Shown here piece after piece: positions 1 to 8,676 of a stretch of 37,093 nt of DNA. This DNA is from an uncultured Clostridia bacterium. GTDB lineage: Bacteria > Bacillota > Clostridia > TANB77 > CAG-508. The stretch is taken from assembly GCA_947631335.1 (NCBI GenBank), contig CANRKZ010000010.1, positions 1 through 37,093 of the forward strand, read 5' to 3'. Every line of letters begins with the position of its first letter. Position 1 is the stretch's first letter. The position numbers and the translations under genes were made by a program. The notes beneath the pieces are model-generated. The model did not search any database. It saw only the letters and a list, made by a program, of their open reading frames with translations, and was not told where the DNA came from.

Positions 1-11
1 GAGAAAGTAAA

Positions 12-3000
12 ATGAAAATAAGAAAAATAATATCAACAATAATTACATTAACAATTCTGCTAAGTACAATATTACCTACTATAACACTTGCAGAAAATGA
101 GTTAAAAGATAGAATAAAAGATAATAATGTTGTTGAAGAACGTCAACAGATGGAAAATAATGATATTAATAAAGATAATTTCGATTCAGGTGTTGATATT
201 GAGGAAAGCATGACAAATCAGAATATAGATAATAAAGAAAATATAGATAATAAAACTGAACAAAATATAGAAGATAATAAAAGTATAAAACAAAATAAAG
301 ATGTTATTGAAAAATCAACTTCAGTAAATAACGATGAGAGTAATGAATCAGAACAAAATATTAAAAAAATACCAAATCTTCAAAATGCTAAAATATTGTA
401 TAGTTCGCATATAGAAGGAAATGGATGGGAAAAAGAATTTTCTAAAAAAGATGGAGAGTTGTCTGGGACAGAAGGACAGTCAAAAAGAATAGAAGCTATC
501 AAAATAGCATTAGGAAATGCAGAAGAAATAAAAGAAAATGCGAATATAAAGTATCAAGTACATGTACAAGATTATGGATGGATGAATTGGAAACAAAATG
601 GACAAGTAGCAGGAACGGAAGGACAAAGTAAAAGAATAGAAGCGATAAAGATAGAATTGAAAGGGATGGAAGGATATTCAGTAATATATAAAGTACATAT
701 TCAAGATAAAGGATGGAGTAAATGGTGCAATAATGGAGAAACAGCGGGAACAGAAGGAGAAGGTAAAAGGATAGAGGCAATACAGATAAAAATAGTAAGA
801 AATCCTAAAATAGAAATCAATTATACATATAATGAGGAAAAGAATATAGTAAAAGCAGAAATAACATCAGATAAAGAGTTAGATTATATTAGTGACAGTT
901 CATGGAAGTTAAGTGAAGATAAATTAACTTATACAAAAGAATATGATGTAAATGATATTTATCCAATAACAGTAAGAGATATAGATGGAATAAAAAGTAA
1001 TCTAGAAGTAAATATAACACAAGTTGTAGAGCCAAATAGTATGGTAAAATATAGTTCACATATAGAAGGAAATGGATGGGAAAAAGAATTTTCTAAAAAA
1101 GATGGAGAGTTATCTGGGACAGAAGGACAGTCAAAAAGAATAGAAGCTATCAAAATAGCATTAGGAAATGCAGAAGAAATAAAAGAAAATGCGAATATAA
1201 AGTATCAAGTACATGTACAAGATTATGGATGGATGAATTGGAAACAAAATGGACAAGTAGCAGGAACGGAAGGACAAAGTAAAAGAATAGAAGCGATAAA
1301 GATAGAATTGAAAGGGATGGAAGGATATTCAGTAATATATAAAGTACATATTCAAGATAAAGGATGGAGTAAATGGTGCAATAATGGAGAAACAGCGGGA
1401 ACAGAAGGAGAAGGTAAAAGGATAGAGGCAATACAGATAAAAATAGTAAGAAATCCTAAAATAGAAATCAATTATACATATAATGAGGAAAAGAATATAG
1501 TAAAAGCAGAAATAACATCAGATAAAGAGTTAGATTATATTAGTGACAGTTCATGGAAGTTAAGTGAAGATAAATTAACTTATACAAAAGAATATGATGT
1601 AAATGATATTTATCCAATAACAGTAAGAGATATAGATGGAATAAAAAGTAATCTAGAAGTAAATATAACACAAGTTGTAGAGCCAAATAGTATGGTAAAA
1701 TATAGTTCACATATACAAGGAGATGGATGGGAAAAGAAGTTCTCAAAAATAGATGGAGACACATCAGGAACGGAAGGCCAAAATAAAGGAATAGAAGCAA
1801 TACGAATATCACTAGGAAATTCAGAAGAAATAAAAGAAAGTGCAAGTATAAAGTATCAAGTGCATGTTCAAAATTATGGATGGATGGATTGGAGAAAAAA
1901 TGGAGAAGTAGCTGGAACAGAAGGAGAAAACAAAAGAATAGAAGCGATAAAAATAAATATAGAAGGACTCGATGGATATTGTGTAGAATATAGAACTTAT
2001 ACAGAAGGAACAGGATGGCAAAAGTGGAAAAGTGATGGAGAGATATCAGGTACAGTAGGTGAATCTAAAAAAATTGAGGCAATACAAATAAGGGTAGTAA
2101 AAAAAGAAAATAAAACAATAGAACCTAGTGTAGAATATCAGATTTCTGTAAAAAAGGATGAATGGCAAGAAAAAGTTCCAGAAAATAAAATCGCAGGAAC
2201 AACAGGAAAAGCCATAAAAGCTTTGAAAATTGAATTAAAAGGAGCGAATGAAGAAAGCTCAATACAATATAAAGTATATACTTCAAACAATTGGCAAAAT
2301 TGGGTAAATAATGGAGAAGAAACACAGATAAAAGAACAATCTAAAAGTGTAGAAGCAATACAGATAAAACTGAATAATTTAGAAGGTTATAGTGTAGAAT
2401 ATAGAGTTCAGATATCTGGGTATGGATGGCAAAAATGGAGAAAGAATGGGGAAGTAGCTGGTACAATAAATGAAGGTAAAATGATAGAAGCAATTCAAAT
2501 AAGAGTTGTATACAATACTTCAGAAATATTAGAACCAGAAGTATCTTATCAGGCATATGTACAAGAAGAAGGATGGAAGGAAGAAACAATTGAAGGTTTT
2601 GCAGCAGGAACAGAGGGACAAGGAAAAAGAATAGAAGCTCTAAAAATTAATATATCTGATGTTGATTCAAGTGCAAAGATAAAATATAGAACTCATGTGG
2701 AAGATATAGGTTGGCAAGCATGGGTAAAAAATGGTACAATGACAGGAACAACAGGTCAATCTAAAAGGATTGAAGCTATAGAGATAAAACTTGAAGGATT
2801 AGATGACTATACAGTAGAGTATCAAGTACATATCCAAGATTATGGATGGAGTGACTGGATGATAGATGGAGAGACAGCGGGAACAACAGGAAAAGGAAAA
2901 AGAATTGAAGCAATTAGAATTAAAATTGTCCCAAAGTATTATAGAAGTTATAAAGGTATTGATGTTTCAGAATTTAATGGTACAATTGATTGGCAAAGTG

Positions 3001-3569
3001 TAAAAAAATCTGGAATTCAGTTTGCAATGATTAGATGTGGATATAGGGGATACAGAAATCCAAGAATTGTGATGGATAGTAAATTTGATGAAAATATTCG
3101 AAATGCATCTGCAGTTGGAATAAAGGTAGGAATATATTTCTTTAGTCAAGCAGTATCAATTTCGGAAGCAGTTGAAGAAGCAAATTATGCTGTTAATTTA
3201 GCTAAAAAATATAATTGTGTTACATATCCGATAGCAATAGATACAGAATCATCTGGTGCTGATAATCATGATGGTAGGGCAGATGTAATAGGAACAGCAT
3301 TAAGAACAAATGTAATAGCAGCTTTTTGTAACCAAGTAAGTAATTTAGGTTACAAACCTATGATTTATGCAAGTAGAGATTGGCTTTATTATAATTTAGA
3401 AATAACAAGGCTCTTATCTTATGAAACATGGCTTGCCCATTATACGGGAAGTCCATCTATCAAAAGTAATTATAGGTATAATTATACAATGTGGCAATAT
3501 ACATCATCAGGTTCTATTTCTGGAATAAATAGTAATGTTGATATGAATATAGGATATAAAAAATATTAA
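12..3569 (+). CDS. Secreted ChW-repeat GH25 lysozyme (autolysin-like)
   Basis: Probable exported peptidoglycan hydrolase. Residues 1-27 form a signal peptide (basic MKIRK, hydrophobic core, end near LAEN). Residues about 28-128 are a low-complexity Asn/Glu/Lys linker. From about 130 to 975 I count 15 ChW units (pattern Y.vHvQd.GW..w..nG..aGT.G..krIEAI.I.l) in five sets of three, with Ig-like spacers after the first two sets. About 980-1185 is a glycosyl hydrolase family 25 domain: GIDVSEFNG at its start and AIDTES in the middle supply the acidic residues expected of the catalytic site, and the end is MWQYTSSG...VDMN. ChW repeats are thought to bind the cell surface; no LPXTG or SLH anchor is visible. 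The start is only 11 bases into the window, so its promoter is not seen. An internal 651-bp tandem duplication is annotated separately. Confidence 0.9.
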   Translation: MKIRKIISTIITLTILLSTILPTITLAENELKDRIKDNNVVEERQQMENNDINKDNFDSGVDIEESMTNQNIDNKENIDNKTEQNIEDNKSIKQNKDVIEKSTSVNNDESNESEQNIKKIPNLQNAKILYSSHIEGNGWEKEFSKKDGELSGTEGQSKRIEAIKIALGNAEEIKENANIKYQVHVQDYGWMNWKQNGQVAGTEGQSKRIEAIKIELKGMEGYSVIYKVHIQDKGWSKWCNNGETAGTEGEGKRIEAIQIKIVRNPKIEINYTYNEEKNIVKAEITSDKELDYISDSSWKLSEDKLTYTKEYDVNDIYPITVRDIDGIKSNLEVNITQVVEPNSMVKYSSHIEGNGWEKEFSKKDGELSGTEGQSKRIEAIKIALGNAEEIKENANIKYQVHVQDYGWMNWKQNGQVAGTEGQSKRIEAIKIELKGMEGYSVIYKVHIQDKGWSKWCNNGETAGTEGEGKRIEAIQIKIVRNPKIEINYTYNEEKNIVKAEITSDKELDYISDSSWKLSEDKLTYTKEYDVNDIYPITVRDIDGIKSNLEVNITQVVEPNSMVKYSSHIQGDGWEKKFSKIDGDTSGTEGQNKGIEAIRISLGNSEEIKESASIKYQVHVQNYGWMDWRKNGEVAGTEGENKRIEAIKINIEGLDGYCVEYRTYTEGTGWQKWKSDGEISGTVGESKKIEAIQIRVVKKENKTIEPSVEYQISVKKDEWQEKVPENKIAGTTGKAIKALKIELKGANEESSIQYKVYTSNNWQNWVNNGEETQIKEQSKSVEAIQIKLNNLEGYSVEYRVQISGYGWQKWRKNGEVAGTINEGKMIEAIQIRVVYNTSEILEPEVSYQAYVQEEGWKEETIEGFAAGTEGQGKRIEALKINISDVDSSAKIKYRTHVEDIGWQAWVKNGTMTGTTGQSKRIEAIEIKLEGLDDYTVEYQVHIQDYGWSDWMIDGETAGTTGKGKRIEAIRIKIVPKYYRSYKGIDVSEFNGTIDWQSVKKSGIQFAMIRCGYRGYRNPRIVMDSKFDENIRNASAVGIKVGIYFFSQAVSISEAVEEANYAVNLAKKYNCVTYPIAIDTESSGADNHDGRADVIGTALRTNVIAAFCNQVSNLGYKPMIYASRDWLYYNLEITRLLSYETWLAHYTGSPSIKSNYRYNYTMWQYTSSGSISGINSNVDMNIGYKKY
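401..1715 (+). repeat. 651-bp tandem duplication inside the ChW/GH25 gene
   Basis: Copy one is 401-1051 and copy two 1052-1702, with identity continuing to 1715. By eye only positions 407/1058 and 461/1112 differ (G versus A), leaving a tract of about 600 bases (462-1064 and 1113-1715) that appears identical. The period is 217 codons, so the frame is kept. Each unit carries three ChW repeats plus one Ig-like spacer. A third, diverged ChW triplet follows. The near identity indicates a recent duplication, or an assembly question. Confidence 0.93.
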
Positions 3570-3576
3570 GATTTAA

Positions 3577-3613
3577 GCTAGTAGTTTATGGGAAAAACTA
3601 CTAGCATTTTTTG
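3577..3613 (+). terminator. Rho-independent terminator after the GH25 gene
   Basis: Perfect 11-bp stem GCTAGTAGTTT / AAACTACTAGC with a 7-base loop, followed by ATTTTTTG. It sits 8 bases past the stop codon and separates the two ChW genes. Confidence 0.85.
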
Positions 3614-3624
3614 TCGAAAAAAGA

Positions 3625-3653
3625 TTGAAAAAGATAAAATGTAGTGATAAAAT
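3625..3653 (+). promoter_or_regulatory. Predicted promoter of the second ChW gene
   Basis: TTGAAA (3625-3630), 17-base spacer, TAAAAT (3648-3653). It lies after the terminator and about 40 bases before the start codon, whose Shine-Dalgarno site is AAGGGGGT. Confidence 0.55.
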
Positions 3654-3692
3654 ATGAATGAATAAGATTGAAACAAAAAAGGGGGTACTAAA

Positions 3693-6600
3693 ATGAATAT
3701 AAGAAGAACAATATCGATAATAACTTTTTTTATCATTGTTTCAAGTGTATTTATACCTACTACAACATTAGCATTAGATGAAATAAAAGAGATAGATAAT
3801 ACTATAAAAGAAGAGGAGGAAATAATTCAGGACGATATTAAAAATAAGGAAAACAAACAAGAAAATACTACAAAAGATGAGAAAAAAACTGAAGACAGTT
3901 CAAAAAATGAAGATGTAGAAAAAGAAGAAAACGATACAAATAAAAATGATAATAAATTAGATGAAAATATAGAAGAAAAAGAAAATATAAAAAAGAACAC
4001 AACAGATAATAATACAACAAAAATAATAGAACAGGAATTAAATTCTACAACACAACCATTGATGAGCACAAAAGATGAAAATATTGAAGCAGCATTATCA
4101 GTTTCTTATAGAACACATGTACAAGAAGAAGGATGGCAAGAATATGTAAAAGATGGACAAACATCAGGAACATCAGGAAAAGGGCTAAGATTAGAAGCAA
4201 TTAATATACAGTTATCGAATAATACAAGTGAAAATATAAATATTAAGTATCAAGTCCATGTACAAGATATAGGTTGGCAAGATTGGAAACAAAATGGTGA
4301 ACTGTCAGGAACATCAGGAAAAGGGCTAAGATTAGAAGGTATTAGAATTTGCTTGGATAGTTCTGAAGAATATTCAATTATGTATAGAGTCCATGTACAA
4401 GATATAGGTTGGCAAGATTGGAAAATAGATGGAGAAATGGCAGGAACATCTGGAAAATCCTTAAGATTAGAAGCAATAGAAATTAAAATAGTTAAAAAAC
4501 AAAAAAAAGGAATGTTATGTATAGAAACACCAACTAATGAAAGTACATATTATAATTCAGAAACTTCTAATATAACGGTTAAAGGATGGAAGATGGCAAA
4601 TGTATCAGATACCTATATAAAAGCATATGTAAATGATACACAAATTGATTCTGAAACAATTAAATATGATGAAAGACCTGATATAATAAAAGAAATAACC
4701 AATTACGGAACAGCAATCCAAAATCCAATACCAGGATATGAGTTTAACATTGATGTTTCCAAGCTAAAAGACGGCTTTAATACAATAAAAATAGACTTGT
4801 TTTCTGATAGTACAAAACTAGAAACAAAGAGTATAACAATTAAGTGGGATAAAAATTTACATGTACAATATAACACACATGTACAAGAAGAAGGATGGCA
4901 AGATTGGAAAACAGATGGAGAAATGGCAGGAACATCAGGAAAAGGCCTAAGATTGGAAGCAATGAATATAAAGTTACTAAATAATCAAAATGAAAATTTG
5001 AATATAAAATACCAAGTACATGTTCAATCTGAAGGATGGCAAGATTGGAAACAAAATGGTGAACTAGCAGGAACATCAGGGAAAGGATTAAGACTAGAAG
5101 CTATTAAAATTTACTTAGATAGCTCTAAAGACTATTCAATTATGTACAGAGTACATGTTCAAGATGAAGGATGGCAAGATTGGAAAACAGATGGAGAAAT
5201 GGCAGGAACGTCAGGAAAATCCTTAAGATTAGAAGCAATAGAAATTAAAATAGTAGAGAAAAAAATAAAAAGTAGGATGTGTATAGAAACACCGACGAAT
5301 GGAAGAACATATTATAATTTGGAAACTTCTAATATAACCGTCACAGGATGGAAAATGGCAGATGTATCAGATACTTATATAAAAGCATATATGGATAATA
5401 AAGCAATCGATTCTACATCTATTAAATATAATAAAAGACCAGACATAATAAGAGAAATAACTGATTATGGAACAGAAATACAAAATCCAACACCAGGTTA
5501 TAGCTTTAATGTTGATTTTTCAAATTTAGAAGGTGGAAATCATACCATAAAAATTGAAATGTGGTATAAAGATAAACTTTTAACAACGGATAGTACAACA
5601 TTTTATTTGGATACCAATATACATATTAAATATAGTGCACACGTAGAAGATATAGGATGGCAAGAATATGTAGAAGATGGAGCAATCATAGGAACAATGG
5701 GAAAAGAACTAAGGATAGAAGCTTTAAAGATTCAATTAATAAATGCACCATCCACCGTACATATTAAATATAAATCTTATGTTCAAGGTAAGTGGTCAGA
5801 TTATGTAAGAGATGGACAAGAAACAGGAACAACAGGAAAAGGATTGAGATTAGAAGCTATTCAAATAGAAATAGAAGGAGCAGAAAGATATAGTGTAGAA
5901 TATAGATCACATGTTCAAAATATTGGATGGCAATCTTGGGCTTCGAATGGTATGGGGTCTGGAACAAAAGATCAATGGTTAAGGCTAGAAGCATTACAAA
6001 TAAGAATAGTAAAAACAGAAAATACAGTTGTGCCAAAGGTAAAATATTCTAGCCATAATGCATTAAATGGTTGGATGCAATATTGTGAAAATGGTGTTAT
6101 ATCCGGAAGTACAAACAATGGAACAAAATTAGATGCTATAAAAATTGGACTAGAAAATAGCAGTACAGCACATATAAAATACAGTGTGCATGTCCAAAAC
6201 ATAGGTTGGCTAGAGAATGTACAGGATAATGACCAAGCAGGAACAAGTAGTTCGGCAAATGGTATAGAAGCCATTAAAATTGAATCAGATGGATTAAGTG
6301 GATATTCTATAGAATATAGAGTCTATATAATTGGAAAAGGATGGCAGGATTGGAAATATGATGGAGAAGTAGCGGGAACTACAGGTCAAAGCCTACAAAT
6401 TAGTGCTATTCAAATAAAAATAGGAATAAAAACATATGTAAAAAAACCAAATTCCTCAAATTTTTCAACCTTAGATGAATCAAAATATCCAGGATTTAAA
6501 CAAGCATTGCAACAATTACAAAGTAAATATCCAAATTGGACATTAAAGATAGTGTATACAGGTTTAAAATGGAATGATGTTTTAGATGCAGAAGAACGAT

Positions 6601-7331
6601 ATAGCAATGGTGAACCATATAGTTTGACACAGGAAACAGGAAATTGGAGAGATTCTTCAGATAAAAATTCATATCAAGGAGGATGGTACAAGGCATCAAG
6701 AGCAGCAATAGCTTATATGATGGATCCACGAAATAGCTTAGACCAGTATTATGTTTTTCAATTTCAAAATTTAAATACATCTTCAATAGAAAATGTTGAA
6801 AATGTCTCTGCTATGACGAATGGAACATATTTACAAAATTATTGCAATACTATAGTAGAAGCATCTAAAAGTTATAATGTTAGTGCGTTTCATTTAGCTT
6901 CAAGAATGATATTAGAGCAAGGAACATCAGGATGGAGTGTTAATGGATACCAATATAATGGTGTAACCGTATACAACTATGCTAATATTAAAGCAACTGG
7001 AAAAACAGATAAAGATATAGCAGAAAGTGGAGCAGCATATGCATGGTCTAATAAATGGTTTACACCGGAATTTTGTATAAACGGAACAGCTAAGTGGATT
7101 TATGATAATTATTTAAGCAATGGACAAAACACAAAATATTTTGAAAAGTATAATGTGGTAGCACAGCCATTTTATACACACCAATATATGCAAAATATTA
7201 GAGCAGCAAATGATGAAGGAAAAAACACAGCAAAAAGTCTTGAAAGTCGTGGATTACTAGATTATCCTTATGAATTTTTAATACCAGTTTACGAAGATAT
7301 GCCATCATCTGCTTGCCCAAGACCTAACTAA
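3693..7331 (+). CDS. Secreted ChW-repeat glucosaminidase-like autolysin
   Basis: Probable exported peptidoglycan hydrolase, partner of the upstream GH25 protein. A signal peptide spans about 1-29 (MNIRRT..., end near LALDE). A Lys/Glu/Asn/Asp-rich linker runs to about 135. Twelve ChW units in triplets cover about 139-920. Two Ig-like domains beginning CIETPTN sit after triplets one and two, giving a 254-residue module repeated at 4107, 4869 and 5631. The C-terminal region (about 935-1205) resembles the LytD/GH73-like endo-beta-N-acetylglucosaminidases. It includes YPNWTLKIVYTGLKWNDVL, HLASRMILEQGTSG with a likely catalytic Glu near 1075, and the late Y(E/D)DMPSSACP motif. The protein stops directly after that motif, with no further C-terminal module. 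ChW binding to the wall is family knowledge; the exact bond cleaved is inference. The start is supported by AAGGGGGT 7 bases upstream. Confidence 0.88.
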   Translation: MNIRRTISIITFFIIVSSVFIPTTTLALDEIKEIDNTIKEEEEIIQDDIKNKENKQENTTKDEKKTEDSSKNEDVEKEENDTNKNDNKLDENIEEKENIKKNTTDNNTTKIIEQELNSTTQPLMSTKDENIEAALSVSYRTHVQEEGWQEYVKDGQTSGTSGKGLRLEAINIQLSNNTSENINIKYQVHVQDIGWQDWKQNGELSGTSGKGLRLEGIRICLDSSEEYSIMYRVHVQDIGWQDWKIDGEMAGTSGKSLRLEAIEIKIVKKQKKGMLCIETPTNESTYYNSETSNITVKGWKMANVSDTYIKAYVNDTQIDSETIKYDERPDIIKEITNYGTAIQNPIPGYEFNIDVSKLKDGFNTIKIDLFSDSTKLETKSITIKWDKNLHVQYNTHVQEEGWQDWKTDGEMAGTSGKGLRLEAMNIKLLNNQNENLNIKYQVHVQSEGWQDWKQNGELAGTSGKGLRLEAIKIYLDSSKDYSIMYRVHVQDEGWQDWKTDGEMAGTSGKSLRLEAIEIKIVEKKIKSRMCIETPTNGRTYYNLETSNITVTGWKMADVSDTYIKAYMDNKAIDSTSIKYNKRPDIIREITDYGTEIQNPTPGYSFNVDFSNLEGGNHTIKIEMWYKDKLLTTDSTTFYLDTNIHIKYSAHVEDIGWQEYVEDGAIIGTMGKELRIEALKIQLINAPSTVHIKYKSYVQGKWSDYVRDGQETGTTGKGLRLEAIQIEIEGAERYSVEYRSHVQNIGWQSWASNGMGSGTKDQWLRLEALQIRIVKTENTVVPKVKYSSHNALNGWMQYCENGVISGSTNNGTKLDAIKIGLENSSTAHIKYSVHVQNIGWLENVQDNDQAGTSSSANGIEAIKIESDGLSGYSIEYRVYIIGKGWQDWKYDGEVAGTTGQSLQISAIQIKIGIKTYVKKPNSSNFSTLDESKYPGFKQALQQLQSKYPNWTLKIVYTGLKWNDVLDAEERYSNGEPYSLTQETGNWRDSSDKNSYQGGWYKASRAAIAYMMDPRNSLDQYYVFQFQNLNTSSIENVENVSAMTNGTYLQNYCNTIVEASKSYNVSAFHLASRMILEQGTSGWSVNGYQYNGVTVYNYANIKATGKTDKDIAESGAAYAWSNKWFTPEFCINGTAKWIYDNYLSNGQNTKYFEKYNVVAQPFYTHQYMQNIRAANDEGKNTAKSLESRGLLDYPYEFLIPVYEDMPSSACPRPN
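4107..5975 (+). repeat. Diverged 762-bp (254-aa) ChW-triplet/Ig-like module repeats
   Basis: Homologous points YRTHVQEEGW (4107), YNTHVQEEGW (4869) and YSAHVEDIGW (5631) are each exactly 762 bases apart. The first two modules hold three ChW units plus a CIETPTN Ig-like domain; the third has the ChW triplet only. Copies are clearly diverged, so this is older than the 651-bp duplication upstream. Confidence 0.75.
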
Positions 7332-7383
7332 ATAAAATACAATTTTATATCAATAGTTTTTTTGAGGTAGAAAATATTGAAAG

Positions 7384-7406
7384 GAGGTTACTTTTTTAGT
7401 AACCTC
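7384..7406 (+). terminator. Possible terminator hairpin after the glucosaminidase gene
   Basis: Perfect 9-bp stem GAGGTTACT / AGTAACCTC with a 5-T loop, 53 bases past the stop. The following sequence (TAAATTATTTA) is only moderately U-rich, so termination strength is uncertain. The rest of 7332-7546 shows only the promoter-like element below. Confidence 0.5.
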
Positions 7407-7497
7407 TAAATTATTTATCCACTCCAATATTTATTATAGAAATATAAATTTTATAATTCTGAAATGAGTTTTTTAAAATATACAAGTTTAAATAGTA

Positions 7498-7526
7498 TTG
7501 CAAAGATGGATTTATTATGATACAAT
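7498..7526 (+). promoter_or_regulatory. Candidate promoter of the amino-sugar cluster
   Basis: TTGCAA (7498-7503), 17-base spacer, TACAAT (7521-7526). If real, transcription starts near 7533, giving a very short leader and excluding the upstream ATG at 7517. An additional TATAAT at 7452-7457 lacks a good -35. Confidence 0.35.
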
Positions 7527-7546
7527 TCGGCATAAAGGGGGAGAAT

Positions 7547-8662
7547 ATGATAGATTTTAATGTACCAACGTATGTTGGAAAAGAAAAAGAATATATAAGT
7601 AAAGCAATTGATAATAAAAAAATATGTGGAGATGGAGAATTTACAAAAAAATGTCATAAATGGTTAAATGAAAAAACAAATTCAAATGTCTTATTAACAA
7701 CTTCTTGTAGTCATGCTTTAGACATGTCAGCAATTTTATCAGATATAAAATCGGGAGATGAAGTAATTATGCCATCTTTTACATTTGTATCAACTGCTGA
7801 TGCATTTGTACTTAGAGGAGCAAAAGTTGTTTTTGTAGATATTAGACCAGACACAATGAACATAAATGAAAAATTAATAGAAGAAGCTATAACAGAAAAA
7901 ACAAGGGCAATTGTACCAGTGCATTATGCAGGAGTAGCGTGTGAAATGGACACAATAATGGAAATTGCCAAAAAACATCACTTATTGGTTATTGAAGATG
8001 CAGCTCAAGGAGTTATGAGTGAATATAAAGGAAAACCACTCGGAACAATGGGTGATTATGGATGTTATAGTTTTCACGAAACTAAAAATTATAGTATGGG
8101 CGAAGGTGGAGCTTTATTAGTAAAAGACAAAGATAACTTTGAAAGAGCTGAAATAATAAGAGAAAAAGGTACTGATCGCAGCAGATTTTTTAGAGGGCAG
8201 GTTGATAAATATACTTGGGTAGATGCAGGATCTTCTTATTTACCAAGCGATATAAATGCTGCATATTTATATGCACAATTAGAAAAAGCAGAAGATATCA
8301 ATGAAAAGAGATTACACTTATGGGATTTATATTATGAAAGTTTACAAGATGTTAAGAATATAGAATTACCATATATTCCTAAAGAATGTAAACATAATGC
8401 TCACATGTTTTATATTAAAACAAAAAATATGGAGGAAAGAACAAGACTAATAAAATATTTAAAAGAAAATGATATTTTAACTGTATTTCATTATATACCA
8501 TTACATTCATCCCCAGCAGGAAAAAAATATGGAAGATTTAATGGAGAAGATAAGTATACAACTAAAGAAAGTGAGAGATTACTTAGACTTCCAATGTACT
8601 ATGGTTTGAAAGATAAAGAAGTATTAGAAGTTTGTGATAAGATAAAAAAATTCTATAAATAG
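7547..8662 (+). CDS. wecE: dTDP-4-amino-4,6-dideoxygalactose transaminase (WecE/RffA-type)
   Basis: PLP-dependent DegT/DnrJ/EryC1 aminotransferase. It very closely follows enterobacterial WecE, which converts dTDP-4-keto-6-deoxy-D-glucose to dTDP-4-amino-4,6-dideoxy-D-galactose (Fuc4N). Recognisable stretches are CGDGEFTKKC, PSFTFVSTADAFVLRGAK, PVHYAGVACEMDTIM, EDAAQGVMSEYKG and REKGTDRSRFFRGQVDKYTW. The PLP lysine is in FHETKNYS, about residue 180. Its length of 371 aa matches the family (about 376). The ORF track opens at 7517, but the ATG at 7547 has AAAGGGGGA just upstream and starts MIDFNVP, matching the family start MIPFNKP. It is first in a seven-gene same-strand cluster. Its substrate could come from RmlA and RmlB encoded downstream. 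Confidence 0.88.
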   Translation: MIDFNVPTYVGKEKEYISKAIDNKKICGDGEFTKKCHKWLNEKTNSNVLLTTSCSHALDMSAILSDIKSGDEVIMPSFTFVSTADAFVLRGAKVVFVDIRPDTMNINEKLIEEAITEKTRAIVPVHYAGVACEMDTIMEIAKKHHLLVIEDAAQGVMSEYKGKPLGTMGDYGCYSFHETKNYSMGEGGALLVKDKDNFERAEIIREKGTDRSRFFRGQVDKYTWVDAGSSYLPSDINAAYLYAQLEKAEDINEKRLHLWDLYYESLQDVKNIELPYIPKECKHNAHMFYIKTKNMEERTRLIKYLKENDILTVFHYIPLHSSPAGKKYGRFNGEDKYTTKESERLLRLPMYYGLKDKEVLEVCDKIKKFYK

Positions 8663-8676
8663 GAGTAAGCTAAATT

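Noticed and set aside
499-1431. Identical 93-aa minus-strand ORFs at 499-780 and 1150-1431 and other minus ORFs under the ChW genes
   Set aside because: They are antisense shadows of the repeated, purine-rich coding strand; they have no ribosome binding site and their identity only reflects the 651-bp duplication.
401-2900. Regular repeats resembling an array (CRISPR-like)
   Set aside because: The repeats are in-frame ChW protein units with degenerate third positions and no unique spacers of fixed size.
2940-3569. GH25 domain as evidence of a prophage endolysin
   Set aside because: It is fused to a signal peptide and 15 ChW units, with no holin or phage structural genes nearby; a host autolysin fits better.
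7517-7546. Upstream ATG for the WecE gene
   Set aside because: No ribosome binding site, extra residues not in the family, and it would lie before the candidate transcription start.
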